Of a DNA stretch of 56,214 bases, positions 42,782 to 51,530 are shown one piece after another. The translations under genes and the position numbers were made by a program. Source of the DNA: Rhodospirillales bacterium. Lineage in GTDB: Bacteria > Pseudomonadota > Alphaproteobacteria > Acetobacterales > Acetobacteraceae. The stretch is taken from positions 1 to 56,214 of the forward strand of contig JANYFG010000103.1 in NCBI GenBank assembly GCA_025362815.1. The letters are read 5' to 3'. The stretch's first letter is position 1, and each line of letters opens with the position of its first letter. The notes below the pieces were generated by a model. That model had not been told where the DNA came from and did not search any database. It was given only the letters and a program-made list of their open reading frames with translations.

Positions 42782-42825
42782 TGTATCGAAAGGCTTACAC
42801 TCGCAACTGTCAGTCCAACGTCACG
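42782..42825. promoter_or_regulatory. Tandem PpsR-type operator upstream of ppsR2-bphP
   Basis: TGT (42782) and ACA (42797) enclose exactly 12 nt, a perfect match to TGT-N12-ACA. After an 8-nt spacer a second site, TGT (42808) with ACG (42823), has one mismatch. The 8-nt spacing between palindromes is the arrangement known for cooperative CrtJ binding at the Rhodobacter bchC promoter. It lies 27-70 bp before the ppsR2 ATG in the 173-bp gap after hemA, so it probably controls the ppsR2-bphP operon. Confidence 0.65.
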
Positions 42826-42851
42826 GATGACGCTTGGGGTATCGATCGATC

Positions 42852-44345
42852 ATGTCTGGCATAACGATCTCGCGACCTGACATCACGCTGCTGCTCGATC
42901 TGGATGGCAACATCCGGCGCGCCACACTGGCGGACAGCCTTCCGGTGGGCGGTGTGGATGCCTGGGTGGGCCGCAACTGGGCGGATACGGTGTCGGACGG
43001 CGCAGGCGACCGCGTGCGAACCATGCTGCAGGACGCGCGGGCCAGCGGCGTCTCGGCGTTCCGCACCGTCAATCAGCGTTTCCCCAGCGGGCTGGAACTG
43101 CCCGTGGAATATTCCACCATCCGGCTGGGCGGCGAGGCCGGGCTGATCGCCATCGGCAAGAACCAATCCACCGTCACCGAACTGCAGAACCGGCTGATCG
43201 CGGCGCAGCAGGCGCGCGAGCAGGATTACTGGAAGCTGCGCGACGTCGAGACGCGCTATCGCATGCTGTTCGACACGTCCAGCGAAGCCGTGCTGATCGT
43301 GCGGGCGGACGGGTTCAACGTGGTGGAAGCCAATCTGGCGGCGTTGCGGACGCTGAGCATCACCCCGGGCCAGGATCTGCTGCCGGAACTGCCGCTGTCC
43401 GAGCACGCCATGTTCCGCACCATGCTGGACCGTATCCGCGACCAGGGCCGCGCGCCCGCCATCGTGGTGCATCTGGGTGTGGAGCGGACCGCGTGGACCA
43501 TGCGCGCCTCGTTGCTCAGCGCCGAGCCCGGCCAGGTGTTTCTGCTGCAACTGGCACCCCTGGTTGCGCCCGTGCTCCTGCGGCCGAGCCCCGCCGGGAC
43601 GCCGGGCGACGGCGCGGCCCTCCCGTCCCGTGACAGCCAGGCGCGCGACACCCCATCGCGTGACAATCTGCCGATCGACGCGTTGTTGGAGCGACTTCCA
43701 GACGCGTATGTGGTCATCGACCTCGAAGGAACCGTGCTGCGCGCCAATGCCGCGTTTCTCGACCTCGTGCAGGTGGGCGCCGTGGGCCTGGTTCTGGGTG
43801 AGCGCCTGGGCCGCTGGCTGTCGCGTCCCGGTGCGGATCTGGCGGTGCTGCTGTCCTCCGTGCAGCGCCACCATGACGTGCGGCTGTTCTCCACCACGCT
43901 GCACACCGACACCGCTGAAATCGCGGTGGAGATCTCGGCCGCCGGCGATCGCGAGCAGAATTGCCGCTTCGTCAACCTGCTGATCCGCGACGTCTCTCGC
44001 CGGATTGCGGCGCCCGCCGCGCAGCCGACGCCGTTCGGGTTTTCCGCGCTGCTGGCAAATCCCCATGCCCATACGCCATCGGCCCGCGCCAGCAAGGGGC
44101 ACACCCTGCTTGCAGCCTTGGGCGCAATGGCCGATGATCTCGGTGAAGCGTCCCTTCCAACACTCGTCAAGGAAACGGTGGGTCTGGTTGAGAGACATTA
44201 CATCGAGGCAGCGTTGGAACGTGCAGATGGCAACCGAACCGCAACGGCGGACATGCTCGGCCTCAGCCGGCAGAGCCTTTACATGAAGCTCAACCGCTAC
44301 GGTCTGGATACCGAATCACAAGCGGCGCTGGAACATGACGCGTGA
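42852..44345 (+). CDS. ppsR2: PpsR-family repressor copy 2 (phytochrome-linked)
   Basis: A 497-aa regulator with the same PAS-series and C-terminal Fis-type HTH plan as the protein at 24364-25815 (TADMLGLSRQSLYMKLNRYG). ATG at 42852 is chosen over a TTG 18 bp upstream. The residue matching the HTH redox Cys439 of copy 1 is Tyr (ERHYIEAALE), while the third-PAS Cys is kept (QNCRFVNLLI). It overlaps the bacteriophytochrome gene by 11 bp. In Rhodopseudomonas palustris and Bradyrhizobium ORS278, a PpsR2 next to bphP1 is released from DNA by the light-activated phytochrome; the same role is inferred here. Confidence 0.92.
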   Translation: MSGITISRPDITLLLDLDGNIRRATLADSLPVGGVDAWVGRNWADTVSDGAGDRVRTMLQDARASGVSAFRTVNQRFPSGLELPVEYSTIRLGGEAGLIAIGKNQSTVTELQNRLIAAQQAREQDYWKLRDVETRYRMLFDTSSEAVLIVRADGFNVVEANLAALRTLSITPGQDLLPELPLSEHAMFRTMLDRIRDQGRAPAIVVHLGVERTAWTMRASLLSAEPGQVFLLQLAPLVAPVLLRPSPAGTPGDGAALPSRDSQARDTPSRDNLPIDALLERLPDAYVVIDLEGTVLRANAAFLDLVQVGAVGLVLGERLGRWLSRPGADLAVLLSSVQRHHDVRLFSTTLHTDTAEIAVEISAAGDREQNCRFVNLLIRDVSRRIAAPAAQPTPFGFSALLANPHAHTPSARASKGHTLLAALGAMADDLGEASLPTLVKETVGLVERHYIEAALERADGNRTATADMLGLSRQSLYMKLNRYGLDTESQAALEHDA

Positions 44346-46548
44346 GCGACGCGCCGATCCCTTCGTAGGCGGCGTGCCAGGCAGCGCGCTGTCGCCGCCT
44401 TTCGGCAGTGCCACGCTGCACAATTGCGAGCGTGAGCAAATCCATCTCGCGGGATCGATCCAGCCGCACGGCGCGCTTTTGGTGCTGCATGACGACGAGC
44501 TCGTCATTTCGCAGGCCAGCGCGAATATCGGGCTTTGGCTGGGCCGCCCGCATTCGGAATGCCTCGGCCACACGTTGAGCGACGTCTCGGCTTCGCTGGC
44601 CGATGCCGTGCGCGGCACGCTGGCCGATCTCACCGAGGGTGTCCCGCAGGCCGCGTTCTGCCGCGTGATGCCGGGAAGCACGGCTACTCTCCTGGTGCAC
44701 CGGCCGCCGTCTGGCGGGCTGATCGTGGAGCTGGAGCCGGCCGGCGCACCCATCGCCATGGACGGGCCGATCATTTCGTCGCTGCGAGCCATCGTCTCGT
44801 CCGCCTCGCTCCAGGCGCTGTGCGACGAGATGGTTTCGGTGATGCGCGAGCTGAGCGGCTACGACCGCGTGATGGTCTACAAGTTCGACGAGGAGGGACA
44901 CGGCGCGGTGATCGCCGAGGACCGCCGGGTGGATCTGGAAGCCTTTCTCGGCAACCGCTATCCCGCCACCGACATCCCGCAGATCGCGCGCAGGCTTTAT
45001 GAACGCATGCGTGTGCGCGTGTTGGTGGACGTGGACTACACTCCCGTGCCGATCCTGCCGCGCCATGCGCCGCAGACGGGGCGTGAGCCGGACATGTCGT
45101 ATTGCGTGCTGCGCAGCTCGTCGCCCATCCATGTGCAATACCTCAAGAACATGGGTGTCAGCGCCACGCTGGTGATCTCGCTCGTGGTCAGCGGAAGGCT
45201 GTGGGGATTGATCTCGTGCCACCATTACAGCGCGCGGACCGTGCCGTTGGAGCAGCGGGCGGTGTGCGAGTTTCTGGCCGAGGCGGTTTCCACGCGCATC
45301 GCGGCGCTGGAAAGTTTCGTGCAGAGCCAGGTGGAGCTGTCGGTTCGCCGCATCGAGCAGCGCATCATCGATTCGATCACGCGGGAGGGGGACTGGCGCA
45401 CCTCGCTGTTCGACGGCTCCAATTCATTGCTCACCCCGCTCGGCGCCTCGGGGGCAGCGTTGTTGTTCGAGGGCCAGTGCCTGACGGTGGGCGAGGTGCC
45501 GAGCACGCAGAAGCTGCGCGAGATCGGCCTGTTCCTCGATGAGCAGGTGGCGTCTGGCCCGTCGTTGAGCCCCACCTTTGCCAGTTCCGCGCTCAGTATC
45601 GATGCGCCGCGCTTCGCCTCGATCGCCGATATCGCGAGCGGCTTGCTGGCGGTGACGGTGTCGCGCTCGTCCACCGAATACATGCTGTGGTTCCGCCCCG
45701 AACAGGTGCGCACGGTGGTGTGGGGCGGCAACCCAAACGATGCCGTGAAGGTGGGCGACGATCCCGCCGATCTGTCGCCCCGCCGCTCCTTCGCGCAGTG
45801 GCATCAGCGGGTGGAGGGCACGTCGTCGGCCTGGAGCCCAGCGGAGCTGATGGCGGCCCGGCTGATCGGCGAGACGGTGACCGATGTGGTGCTGCAGTTC
45901 CGCTCGGTACGCGCGTTGATCGCGCAGGACCAGCTGACGCAGGTGACGCGCCAGGTCAGCGAATCGGAACAGCCGGTTCTGATCGCCGATGCCGGTGGCC
46001 GGCTGCTGGTGGTGAACGACGCGTTCGTGGCGCTGCTGCCCGAGGATCACGGCCCGGTGGCCGAATTCGGCGACCTGCCGGCGTTGTTCCGCGAGCCGGG
46101 GGAGATCCGCCACCGGCTCGACGAGCTCAGCCGGTTCCATCGCACCTGGCGCGGCGAGGTATGCATGCACCGCGCGCTGGAAGGCGATTGCGCCTTGCTG
46201 GTGCGGGCCGATCCGGTGTTCTCGGCCCCCGGCCGGGTGCTGGGTTTCGTGCTTCTCTTCACCGATCTCACCGAGCGCATGGAGGCCGAACAGGCCCGCC
46301 GCAGTTTCCAGGAGACCATTTCCGCCGGCCAGCTTGAGGCGCAGCGATCGCTGCACTCCACCGCCGGACATGCCGCGCGCAGCCTGCTGACCGCGGTGCT
46401 CGAAAACGCGCAGCTCGCCGCGTTGGAGATCACCGACGGCGTGGACACCGCCGGCATGGCGCGGCGGCTGGAAAGCGTGCGGGTGTCCGTGCAACGTGCG
46501 TCCGACATGCTGGAGCGGCTGCTGCGGTATGGGGATTCTGGCCGCTAG
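44335..46548 (+). CDS. bphP: Bacteriophytochrome BphP without kinase catalytic domain
   Basis: Red/far-red photoreceptor using biliverdin. The 737-aa order is PAS (about 25-120, with biliverdin-attaching Cys31 in LHNCEREQIHLAGSIQPHG), GAF (about 140-310, PATDIP at 210-215 and chromophore His266 in SSPIHVQYLKNMGV), PHY (about 320-515), PAS (about 540-640) and a two-helix output segment (about 645-735) containing LHSTAGHAARSLL. The N, G1 and G2 boxes of a histidine-kinase ATPase are absent. This matches R. palustris BphP1, which acts by binding PpsR2 rather than by phosphotransfer. The TAG stop is the first triplet of a dispersed repeat. Confidence 0.94.
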   Translation: MTRERRADPFVGGVPGSALSPPFGSATLHNCEREQIHLAGSIQPHGALLVLHDDELVISQASANIGLWLGRPHSECLGHTLSDVSASLADAVRGTLADLTEGVPQAAFCRVMPGSTATLLVHRPPSGGLIVELEPAGAPIAMDGPIISSLRAIVSSASLQALCDEMVSVMRELSGYDRVMVYKFDEEGHGAVIAEDRRVDLEAFLGNRYPATDIPQIARRLYERMRVRVLVDVDYTPVPILPRHAPQTGREPDMSYCVLRSSSPIHVQYLKNMGVSATLVISLVVSGRLWGLISCHHYSARTVPLEQRAVCEFLAEAVSTRIAALESFVQSQVELSVRRIEQRIIDSITREGDWRTSLFDGSNSLLTPLGASGAALLFEGQCLTVGEVPSTQKLREIGLFLDEQVASGPSLSPTFASSALSIDAPRFASIADIASGLLAVTVSRSSTEYMLWFRPEQVRTVVWGGNPNDAVKVGDDPADLSPRRSFAQWHQRVEGTSSAWSPAELMAARLIGETVTDVVLQFRSVRALIAQDQLTQVTRQVSESEQPVLIADAGGRLLVVNDAFVALLPEDHGPVAEFGDLPALFREPGEIRHRLDELSRFHRTWRGEVCMHRALEGDCALLVRADPVFSAPGRVLGFVLLFTDLTERMEAEQARRSFQETISAGQLEAQRSLHSTAGHAARSLLTAVLENAQLAALEITDGVDTAGMARRLESVRVSVQRASDMLERLLRYGDSGR

Positions 46549-46652
46549 ATCATGATGCGTTTGGGTTGCTTCACCCAAACGCATCATGATCGATAAAACA
46601 ACAAGTTAGAGCCTGATGATTTTGTCTACTTAAAATCATTAGGCTCTAACGC
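46546..46652. repeat. Dispersed two-hairpin repeat, copy 1
   Basis: The first hairpin has perfect 19-bp arms, GATCATGATGCGTTTGGGT (46548-46566) and its complement (46573-46591), with a 6-nt loop. The second has arms at 46605-46623 and 46632-46650 with a single mismatch. The same two-hairpin order and sequence recurs at 55953-56060. It lies between bphP and heme oxygenase genes and starts with the bphP TAG stop. It could act as a transcript stabiliser or attenuator; it encodes nothing. Confidence 0.9.
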
Positions 46653-46729
46653 ATAATGCTCGGGGTCGGTCGCCCACCGGAGGCGTATCTTCGGCTGCAT
46701 CCAGAAAAATATCGCGGAGATCAATTGGC

Positions 46730-47392
46730 GTGAATGCAGCGGTGGGCGAGACGAGCGGGTTTGCCGCGCGGCTTTGGGCAGAGACGAAAACCTTGCATGT
46801 TCAGGCCGAGCGTTCCGGCATGATGGCGCGGATCCTGCGCGGTCGCGCCAGCCGCCACGGGTATGCCCTGCTGCTGCGTAACCTGCTGCCGGCCTATGTC
46901 GCGCTGGAAGCGAGCCTCGACCATCATCGCCACAGCCCGGCGGTGGGGCTGTTCGCACGGCCCCCGGTCTATCGCACCGCCGCCCTGCACGCCGATCTCG
47001 ACGCACTGGAAGGCGCTGACTGGGCGAACACCCTGGCGCTGCATCCCGAGGCCACGCTGTATGCCGAGGCCATCGCCCGGGCCGGCGTCGGCGATGGTGC
47101 GGGGTTGATCGCGCATGCCTACACCCGCACGCTCGGCGATCTCAGCGGCGGGCAGATCATGCAGACCGTGCTGGCCCGCACCCTCGGCCTCGGCGCCGAC
47201 GCGCTTGCGTTCTACCGCTTCGACGGGATCGACGACATCGCCGCGTTCAAGGCAGACTACCGCGCCGATCTCGACCGCGCGGGTGCGATGATGGCCGATC
47301 CCCACGCCGTTCTGGCCGAGGCGGCGGAGGCGTTTCGCCACAACATGGCGGTTGCCAACGCCGTCGACACTTTCGAATCCGGAGTTTCCTGA
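46730..47392 (+). CDS. hmuO: Heme oxygenase (biliverdin-forming)
   Basis: Cleaves heme to biliverdin, the BphP chromophore. The 220-aa product starts at GTG 46730 with GGAG 10 nt upstream. It has the single-domain heme oxygenase fold: ETKTLHVQAERS with proximal His23, YALLLRNLLPAYVALE, and the distal-helix signature YTRTLGDLSGGQIMQTV. It is downstream of bphP beyond the two-hairpin repeat, so transcript level may differ from ppsR2-bphP. bchI starts 2 bp after its stop. Heme oxygenase beside a phytochrome gene is often called bphO or hmuO; HO for iron acquisition is less likely here. Confidence 0.92.
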   Translation: MNAAVGETSGFAARLWAETKTLHVQAERSGMMARILRGRASRHGYALLLRNLLPAYVALEASLDHHRHSPAVGLFARPPVYRTAALHADLDALEGADWANTLALHPEATLYAEAIARAGVGDGAGLIAHAYTRTLGDLSGGQIMQTVLARTLGLGADALAFYRFDGIDDIAAFKADYRADLDRAGAMMADPHAVLAEAAEAFRHNMAVANAVDTFESGVS

Positions 47393-47394
47393 GC

Positions 47395-48420
47395 ATGGCC
47401 CTGGCCTTTCCCTTCTCCGCCATCGCGGGGCAGGACGAGATGAAACGCGCGATCGTGATCGCGGCCGTCGACCCCGGCATCGGCGGCGTGCTGGTATTCG
47501 GCGATCGCGGCACCGGCAAATCCACTGCCGTGCGCGCGCTGGCGGCGTTGCTGCCTCCGATGCGCATGGTGGACGACTGCCGCTATCGCTGCGATCCCGC
47601 CAACACGGCGCGGCTGTGCGACGAGTGCCAGGCGCGGCTGCAAACCGGCCCGCTGCCCGCGCATATGGGGCCCGTTGCCGTGGTCGATCTGCCGCTCGGC
47701 GCGTCTGAGGACCGTGTGGTCGGCGCGCTGGATCTGGAACGTGCCTTGTCGCGCGGCGAGAAGGCATTCGAGCCGGGGCTGCTGGCCCGCGCCAATCGCG
47801 GCTTCCTTTATGTGGACGAGGTGAACCTGCTGGAAGACCATATCGTCGACCTGCTGATCGACGTCGCGGCCTCCGGCGAGAACGTGGTGGAGCGCGATGG
47901 CCTCAGCATCCGCCACCCCGCCCGCTTCGTGCTGGTCGGCAGCGGCAACCCCGAGGAGGGCGAGTTGCGCCCGCAGCTACTCGACCGGTTCGGCCTGTCG
48001 GTGGAGGTCAAAACCCCCATGGACCTGCCGACGCGCATCGACATCGTGCGACGGCGCGATGCGTTCGAGCGCGACCCCGAGGCGTTCATCGCGCTCTACG
48101 CCGAGCAGGACGCGGCCTTGCGCGCCGGCATCCTCGCCGCCCGCGCCCGCATCGGCGCCGTGGACGTGCCGGACGCGGTGCTCGAGCAGGCCTCCCAGCT
48201 CTGCATCAATCTCGGCACGGACGGGTTGCGCGCCGAACTCACCCTGATGCGCGCGGCGCGTGCGCTGGCGGCGTTCGAAGGCGCCGGAACCGTCACGCAG
48301 GCCCATCTGCGCCAGATCGCCGCCCCCTCGCTGCGCCACCGCCTCCGCCGCAACGTGCTGGACGACGCCGGCTCCACCACGCGGGTGGACCGTGCGGTCG
48401 CCGAACTCTTCCCCGCTTGA
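47395..48420 (+). CDS. bchI: Magnesium chelatase ATPase subunit I
   Basis: AAA+ motor of Mg-chelatase, working with BchD and BchH (gene at 30510). The 341-aa product has Walker A GDRGTGKST (36-44), GFLYVDEVNLLEDHIVDLLID as Walker B with sensor region, RFVLVGSGNPEEGELRPQLLDRFGL (arginine-finger region), and the DCRYRCDP Cys-containing insert. Length and motifs are standard. The stop TGA is part of a set of four short TGAGCC repeats leading into bchD. Confidence 0.96.
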   Translation: MALAFPFSAIAGQDEMKRAIVIAAVDPGIGGVLVFGDRGTGKSTAVRALAALLPPMRMVDDCRYRCDPANTARLCDECQARLQTGPLPAHMGPVAVVDLPLGASEDRVVGALDLERALSRGEKAFEPGLLARANRGFLYVDEVNLLEDHIVDLLIDVAASGENVVERDGLSIRHPARFVLVGSGNPEEGELRPQLLDRFGLSVEVKTPMDLPTRIDIVRRRDAFERDPEAFIALYAEQDAALRAGILAARARIGAVDVPDAVLEQASQLCINLGTDGLRAELTLMRAARALAAFEGAGTVTQAHLRQIAAPSLRHRLRRNVLDDAGSTTRVDRAVAELFPA

Positions 48421-48459
48421 GCCCGGTCGGAATGAGCCCGGCCGGATGAGCCAGTCCAG

Positions 48460-50331
48460 ATGAGCCAGGCCGCCGCAGATAACGCGCTGGTGGCGCTGCT
48501 GTTCGCGGTCGACCCCGCGGGCCTCGGCGGGGTTGCCCTGCGAGGCCGGCCGGGCCCGGTGCGCGACGCGTTCCTCGCTTTGTTGCGCGCCTGCCTCGAC
48601 CCCGCCGCGCCCGTTCGCCGCATGCCGCTCAACATCGCCGAGGGTCGCCTGGTCGGCGGGCTCGACATCGCCGCCACCCTGCGCGCCGGTCGTCCCATCG
48701 CCGAGCGCGGCCTTCTCGCGCAGACCGATGGCGGCGTGGTGCTGGTGGCGATGGCCGAGCGGCTGCCCGCCACGATCGCCGCCCAACTCTGCGCCACGCT
48801 CGACACCGGCACCGTCCTCACCGCGCGCGACGGCATCGTGTCGCAAAGCCCGGCCCGCATCGGTGTGGTCGCGTTGGACGAGGGCGAGGACAACACGGAA
48901 CCCGGGGCCGATTCTGGGGCAGGGGCAGGGGCAGGGGCAGGGGCAGGGGCGGGCGGGGACGAACGGCCATCCCCGGCCCTGCTCGACCGCCTCGCGTTCC
49001 GGCTCAACCTCAGCGCGGGCTTCGACGACGACGCGCTGGAATACGATCTCGACGCCGTCACCCAGGCGCGCACCCGGCTCGCCGACATCACGGCGGACGA
49101 CGCCACCCTCGCCGCCTTGTCCGCCACCGCGCTGGCCCTCGGCGTCTGGTCGTTGCGCGCCACCCTGCTGGCCCTGCGTGTCGCCCGCGCCGCCGCCGCC
49201 CTGGCCGGACGATCCGCCGTCGCCCCGCCGGACGCCGCCATCGCCGCGCGCTTGGTGCTGGCACCGCGCGCCACCCGGGTTCCGGCGGCGGAGGAGGCCA
49301 CGCCCGAGCAAAGCCCCGCCCCAGATGACCCGCCGCCCGACGAAGCGCCCCCGGACGAAGCGGCCCCCAACGACCAGACCCCCGAGCCCGAAGCTGGCGA
49401 TGAGCCCGACGATCTTCCGCCCGAATTCCCTATGGGCGAAATCATCCTCAGCGCCGCAATCTCAGCCATCCCGAGCGGTCTCCTGGCGCTTCTGAAAACC
49501 GATCTCGCCCGAAGCGCCGGCGCACGCTCCCAGGGCAAGTCCGGCGCGCTCAAAAAATCCGGCAAACGCGGCCGTCCCGCCGGCATCAGGCGCGGCGCAC
49601 CGGGGCCGAACGCCCGGCTCAACCTCGTCGAAACCCTGCGCGCCGCCGCCCCCTGGCAACGCCTGCGCGCATCCGAGGCTCCACAAGCCGGCACCCAAGC
49701 CCCCACAAAAGGCTGCATCCAGGTCCGCTTCGACGATTTCCACGTCTCCCGCTTTCGCGAACGCACCGAAACCACCACCATCTTCGCCGTCGACGCCTCG
49801 GGCTCGGCCGCCGCCACCCGCCTCGCCGAAGCCAAGGGCGCCGTCGAACTCCTTCTGGCCGAATGCTACATCCGCCGAGACACCGTGGCCGTCGTCTCGT
49901 TTCGCGGCACCACGGCGGAGATCCTGCTGCCCCCCACCCGCTCCCTGGTTCGCGCCAAACGCAGCCTGTCCGGCCTGCCCGGCGGCGGCGGCACACCGTT
50001 GGCGGCAGGACTCGATGCCGCCGAGGCCCTCGCCGCCAGCGTCCAGCGTCGCGGCGGCACCCCCGTCATCGTGGTGCTCACCGACGGCAAATCCAATGTC
50101 GGCCGCAACGGGCTGGGCGGCCGCGCCATCGCCGAGGCCGAGGCCCTGCAATCCGCCGCCGCCATCCGCAGGCAAAACCGCGCCGTGCTGCTGGTCGACA
50201 CCTCAACCCGCCCCTCGCCCCTTGCCCAGGCCCTGGCGGCGTCCATGTCTGCCCGATACCTCCCGCTGCCCTATGTCGACGCCGTCCGGCTGACGCAGGC
50301 GGTGCAGAGCCTCACCCCGAAATCCAGGTAA
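48460..50331 (+). CDS. bchD: Magnesium chelatase subunit D
   Basis: Platform subunit linking the BchI ring to BchH. In the 623-aa product, residues about 1-250 are a degenerate AAA+ domain lacking a good Walker A. An acidic Pro-rich linker follows (about 275-325). The C-terminal integrin-I domain (about 430-620) has MIDAS motif DASGS (445-449) and GGGGTPLAAGLDAA. A Gly-Ala repeat at 153-164 is encoded by a GGGGCA microsatellite. Three ATGAGCC start-like repeats spaced by 14 bp lie at the start; the third ATG (48460) is the in-frame one. Confidence 0.94.
   Translation: MSQAAADNALVALLFAVDPAGLGGVALRGRPGPVRDAFLALLRACLDPAAPVRRMPLNIAEGRLVGGLDIAATLRAGRPIAERGLLAQTDGGVVLVAMAERLPATIAAQLCATLDTGTVLTARDGIVSQSPARIGVVALDEGEDNTEPGADSGAGAGAGAGAGAGGDERPSPALLDRLAFRLNLSAGFDDDALEYDLDAVTQARTRLADITADDATLAALSATALALGVWSLRATLLALRVARAAAALAGRSAVAPPDAAIAARLVLAPRATRVPAAEEATPEQSPAPDDPPPDEAPPDEAAPNDQTPEPEAGDEPDDLPPEFPMGEIILSAAISAIPSGLLALLKTDLARSAGARSQGKSGALKKSGKRGRPAGIRRGAPGPNARLNLVETLRAAAPWQRLRASEAPQAGTQAPTKGCIQVRFDDFHVSRFRERTETTTIFAVDASGSAAATRLAEAKGAVELLLAECYIRRDTVAVVSFRGTTAEILLPPTRSLVRAKRSLSGLPGGGGTPLAAGLDAAEALAASVQRRGGTPVIVVLTDGKSNVGRNGLGGRAIAEAEALQSAAAIRRQNRAVLLVDTSTRPSPLAQALAASMSARYLPLPYVDAVRLTQAVQSLTPKSR
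48916..48951 (+). repeat. GGGGCA hexanucleotide repeat in bchD
   Basis: Five perfect GGGGCA units (48916-48945) plus GGGGCG, coding a (Gly-Ala)6 tract between AAA+ subregions of BchD. Hexamer expansion or contraction keeps frame and changes linker length by two residues. Confidence 0.95.
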
Positions 50332-50342
50332 CGGAGACGCCG

Positions 50343-51212
50343 ATGCCGGACCAGCTGCTTTGGGAGCGAGACGGCGCGGGCTGGCCAAACGCCGAAGCCA
50401 GCCGCTTCGTCACCGCCGCCGGTATCCGCTGGCACGTCCAGATCGCGGGCGCGGGCCCGGTCCTGCTCATGCTGCACGGCACCGGGGCGGCCACCCATTC
50501 CTGGCGCGCGCTGCTGCCCTTGCTCGCCGCCGATTACACGGTGGTAGCGCCAGACCTGCCCGGCCACGGCTTCACCCAGATGCCGCCCGCAGCCCTCATG
50601 TCGCTCCCCGGCATGGCGCGCGGCCTCACCGCCTTGCTCAAGGCCTGCGCCCTCACGCCGGAGGTCGCGGTCGGCCATTCCGCGGGTGCGGCCATCCTCG
50701 CCCGCATGTGCCTCGATCGCCAGATCGCGCCGCGCGCGCTCATCAGCCTCAACGGCGCCATGCTTCCCTTGCCGAACATGCCCACCGAGATCTTCGCCCC
50801 CCTCGCGCGCGGCCTCGCCGCCTGGGACATCGTCTCACGCATCGCCGCCCGCCAGGCCGCCGCCCCGAAAGCGCTCGACCGGCTGATCCGCAGCACCGGC
50901 TCCACGCTCGATGCCGCCGGCACCGAACTCTACCGCCGCGTCGTCGGCAGCCCCGGCCATGTCGCCGGCGCGCTCGCCATGATGGCCAACTGGAACCTGC
51001 GCGACCTCGCCCGCGACCTGCCCAAGCTGCGAACCCCCCTCACGCTGGTGGTGGGGCAGGGCGACCTCACCATCCCACCGTCCGATGCCGTCCGCGTCCG
51101 CCGCCTGCTTCCCACGGCCACGATCGTCTCGCTCGCGGGCCTCGGCCATCTCGCCCATGAGGAGCAACCCGCCACCATCGCAGCCCTCATCCGCGACGCA
51201 GCGCCCCGCTGA
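50343..51212 (+). CDS. bchO: BchO alpha/beta hydrolase
   Basis: A 289-aa alpha/beta-hydrolase encoded beside bchI and bchD, as is usual for bchO; its chemistry in Mg-chelation is not established. Family features: oxyanion loop MLHGTGAATHSW, VVAPDLPGHGFT, nucleophile elbow GHSAG (Ser113), VVGQGDLTIPPSDA carrying the acid, and catalytic His in GLGHLAHEE. The ATG at 50343 lies 11 bp after bchD. Its stop shares bases with the probable CTG start of the next ORF. Confidence 0.93.
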   Translation: MPDQLLWERDGAGWPNAEASRFVTAAGIRWHVQIAGAGPVLLMLHGTGAATHSWRALLPLLAADYTVVAPDLPGHGFTQMPPAALMSLPGMARGLTALLKACALTPEVAVGHSAGAAILARMCLDRQIAPRALISLNGAMLPLPNMPTEIFAPLARGLAAWDIVSRIAARQAAAPKALDRLIRSTGSTLDAAGTELYRRVVGSPGHVAGALAMMANWNLRDLARDLPKLRTPLTLVVGQGDLTIPPSDAVRVRRLLPTATIVSLAGLGHLAHEEQPATIAALIRDAAPR

Positions 51213-51463
51213 CCCAAACGCTCTTCGCAGCCCTGCTCGGCGTCACCCTCCTCGAACTGATCGGCCTCATCCTGTGGCGCCGCGTCATGCGAGGCGGACT
51301 TGCGGTGAGGGACATCGTCTTCCACCTCGCCGCCGGCGCATTCCTCACCCTTTCGTGCATCCTGGCGCTCGACGCCGCGCGCCCATGGCAGATTCTCGCC
51401 TGCTTCGCGGCCTCCGGCGCCGCCCATATCGTCGATCTCCACCGCCGCTGGCCCAAATCCTAG
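51209..51463 (+). CDS. Small membrane protein with probable CTG start
   Basis: The frame directly after bchO encodes 84 aa (LTQTLFAALLGVTLLELIGL at the start). It has two clear membrane helices with charged loop WRRVMRGG and AARPW, and ends HRRWPKS. There is no ATG, GTG or TTG between the frame's preceding stop (51158) and this hydrophobic start. The CTG at 51209 overlaps the bchO TGA, the position where neighbours use ATGA. Later starts (ATG 51287, GTG 51302) would delete the first helix. Coding use is convincing by composition, but function is unknown. The gene would be missed by standard gene finders. Confidence 0.6.
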   Translation: MTQTLFAALLGVTLLELIGLILWRRVMRGGLAVRDIVFHLAAGAFLTLSCILALDAARPWQILACFAASGAAHIVDLHRRWPKS

Positions 51464-51530
51464 CTGCTCGTTCGAGGCAGACGTGCTCCCCGGGATGGCG
51501 TATGCCCACAAGGCACAGCGAGAGGCTCCC

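Noticed and set aside
42834-42851. TTG start for ppsR2
   Set aside because: It would add six unconserved residues; the ATG at 42852 begins the PAS-like sequence directly.
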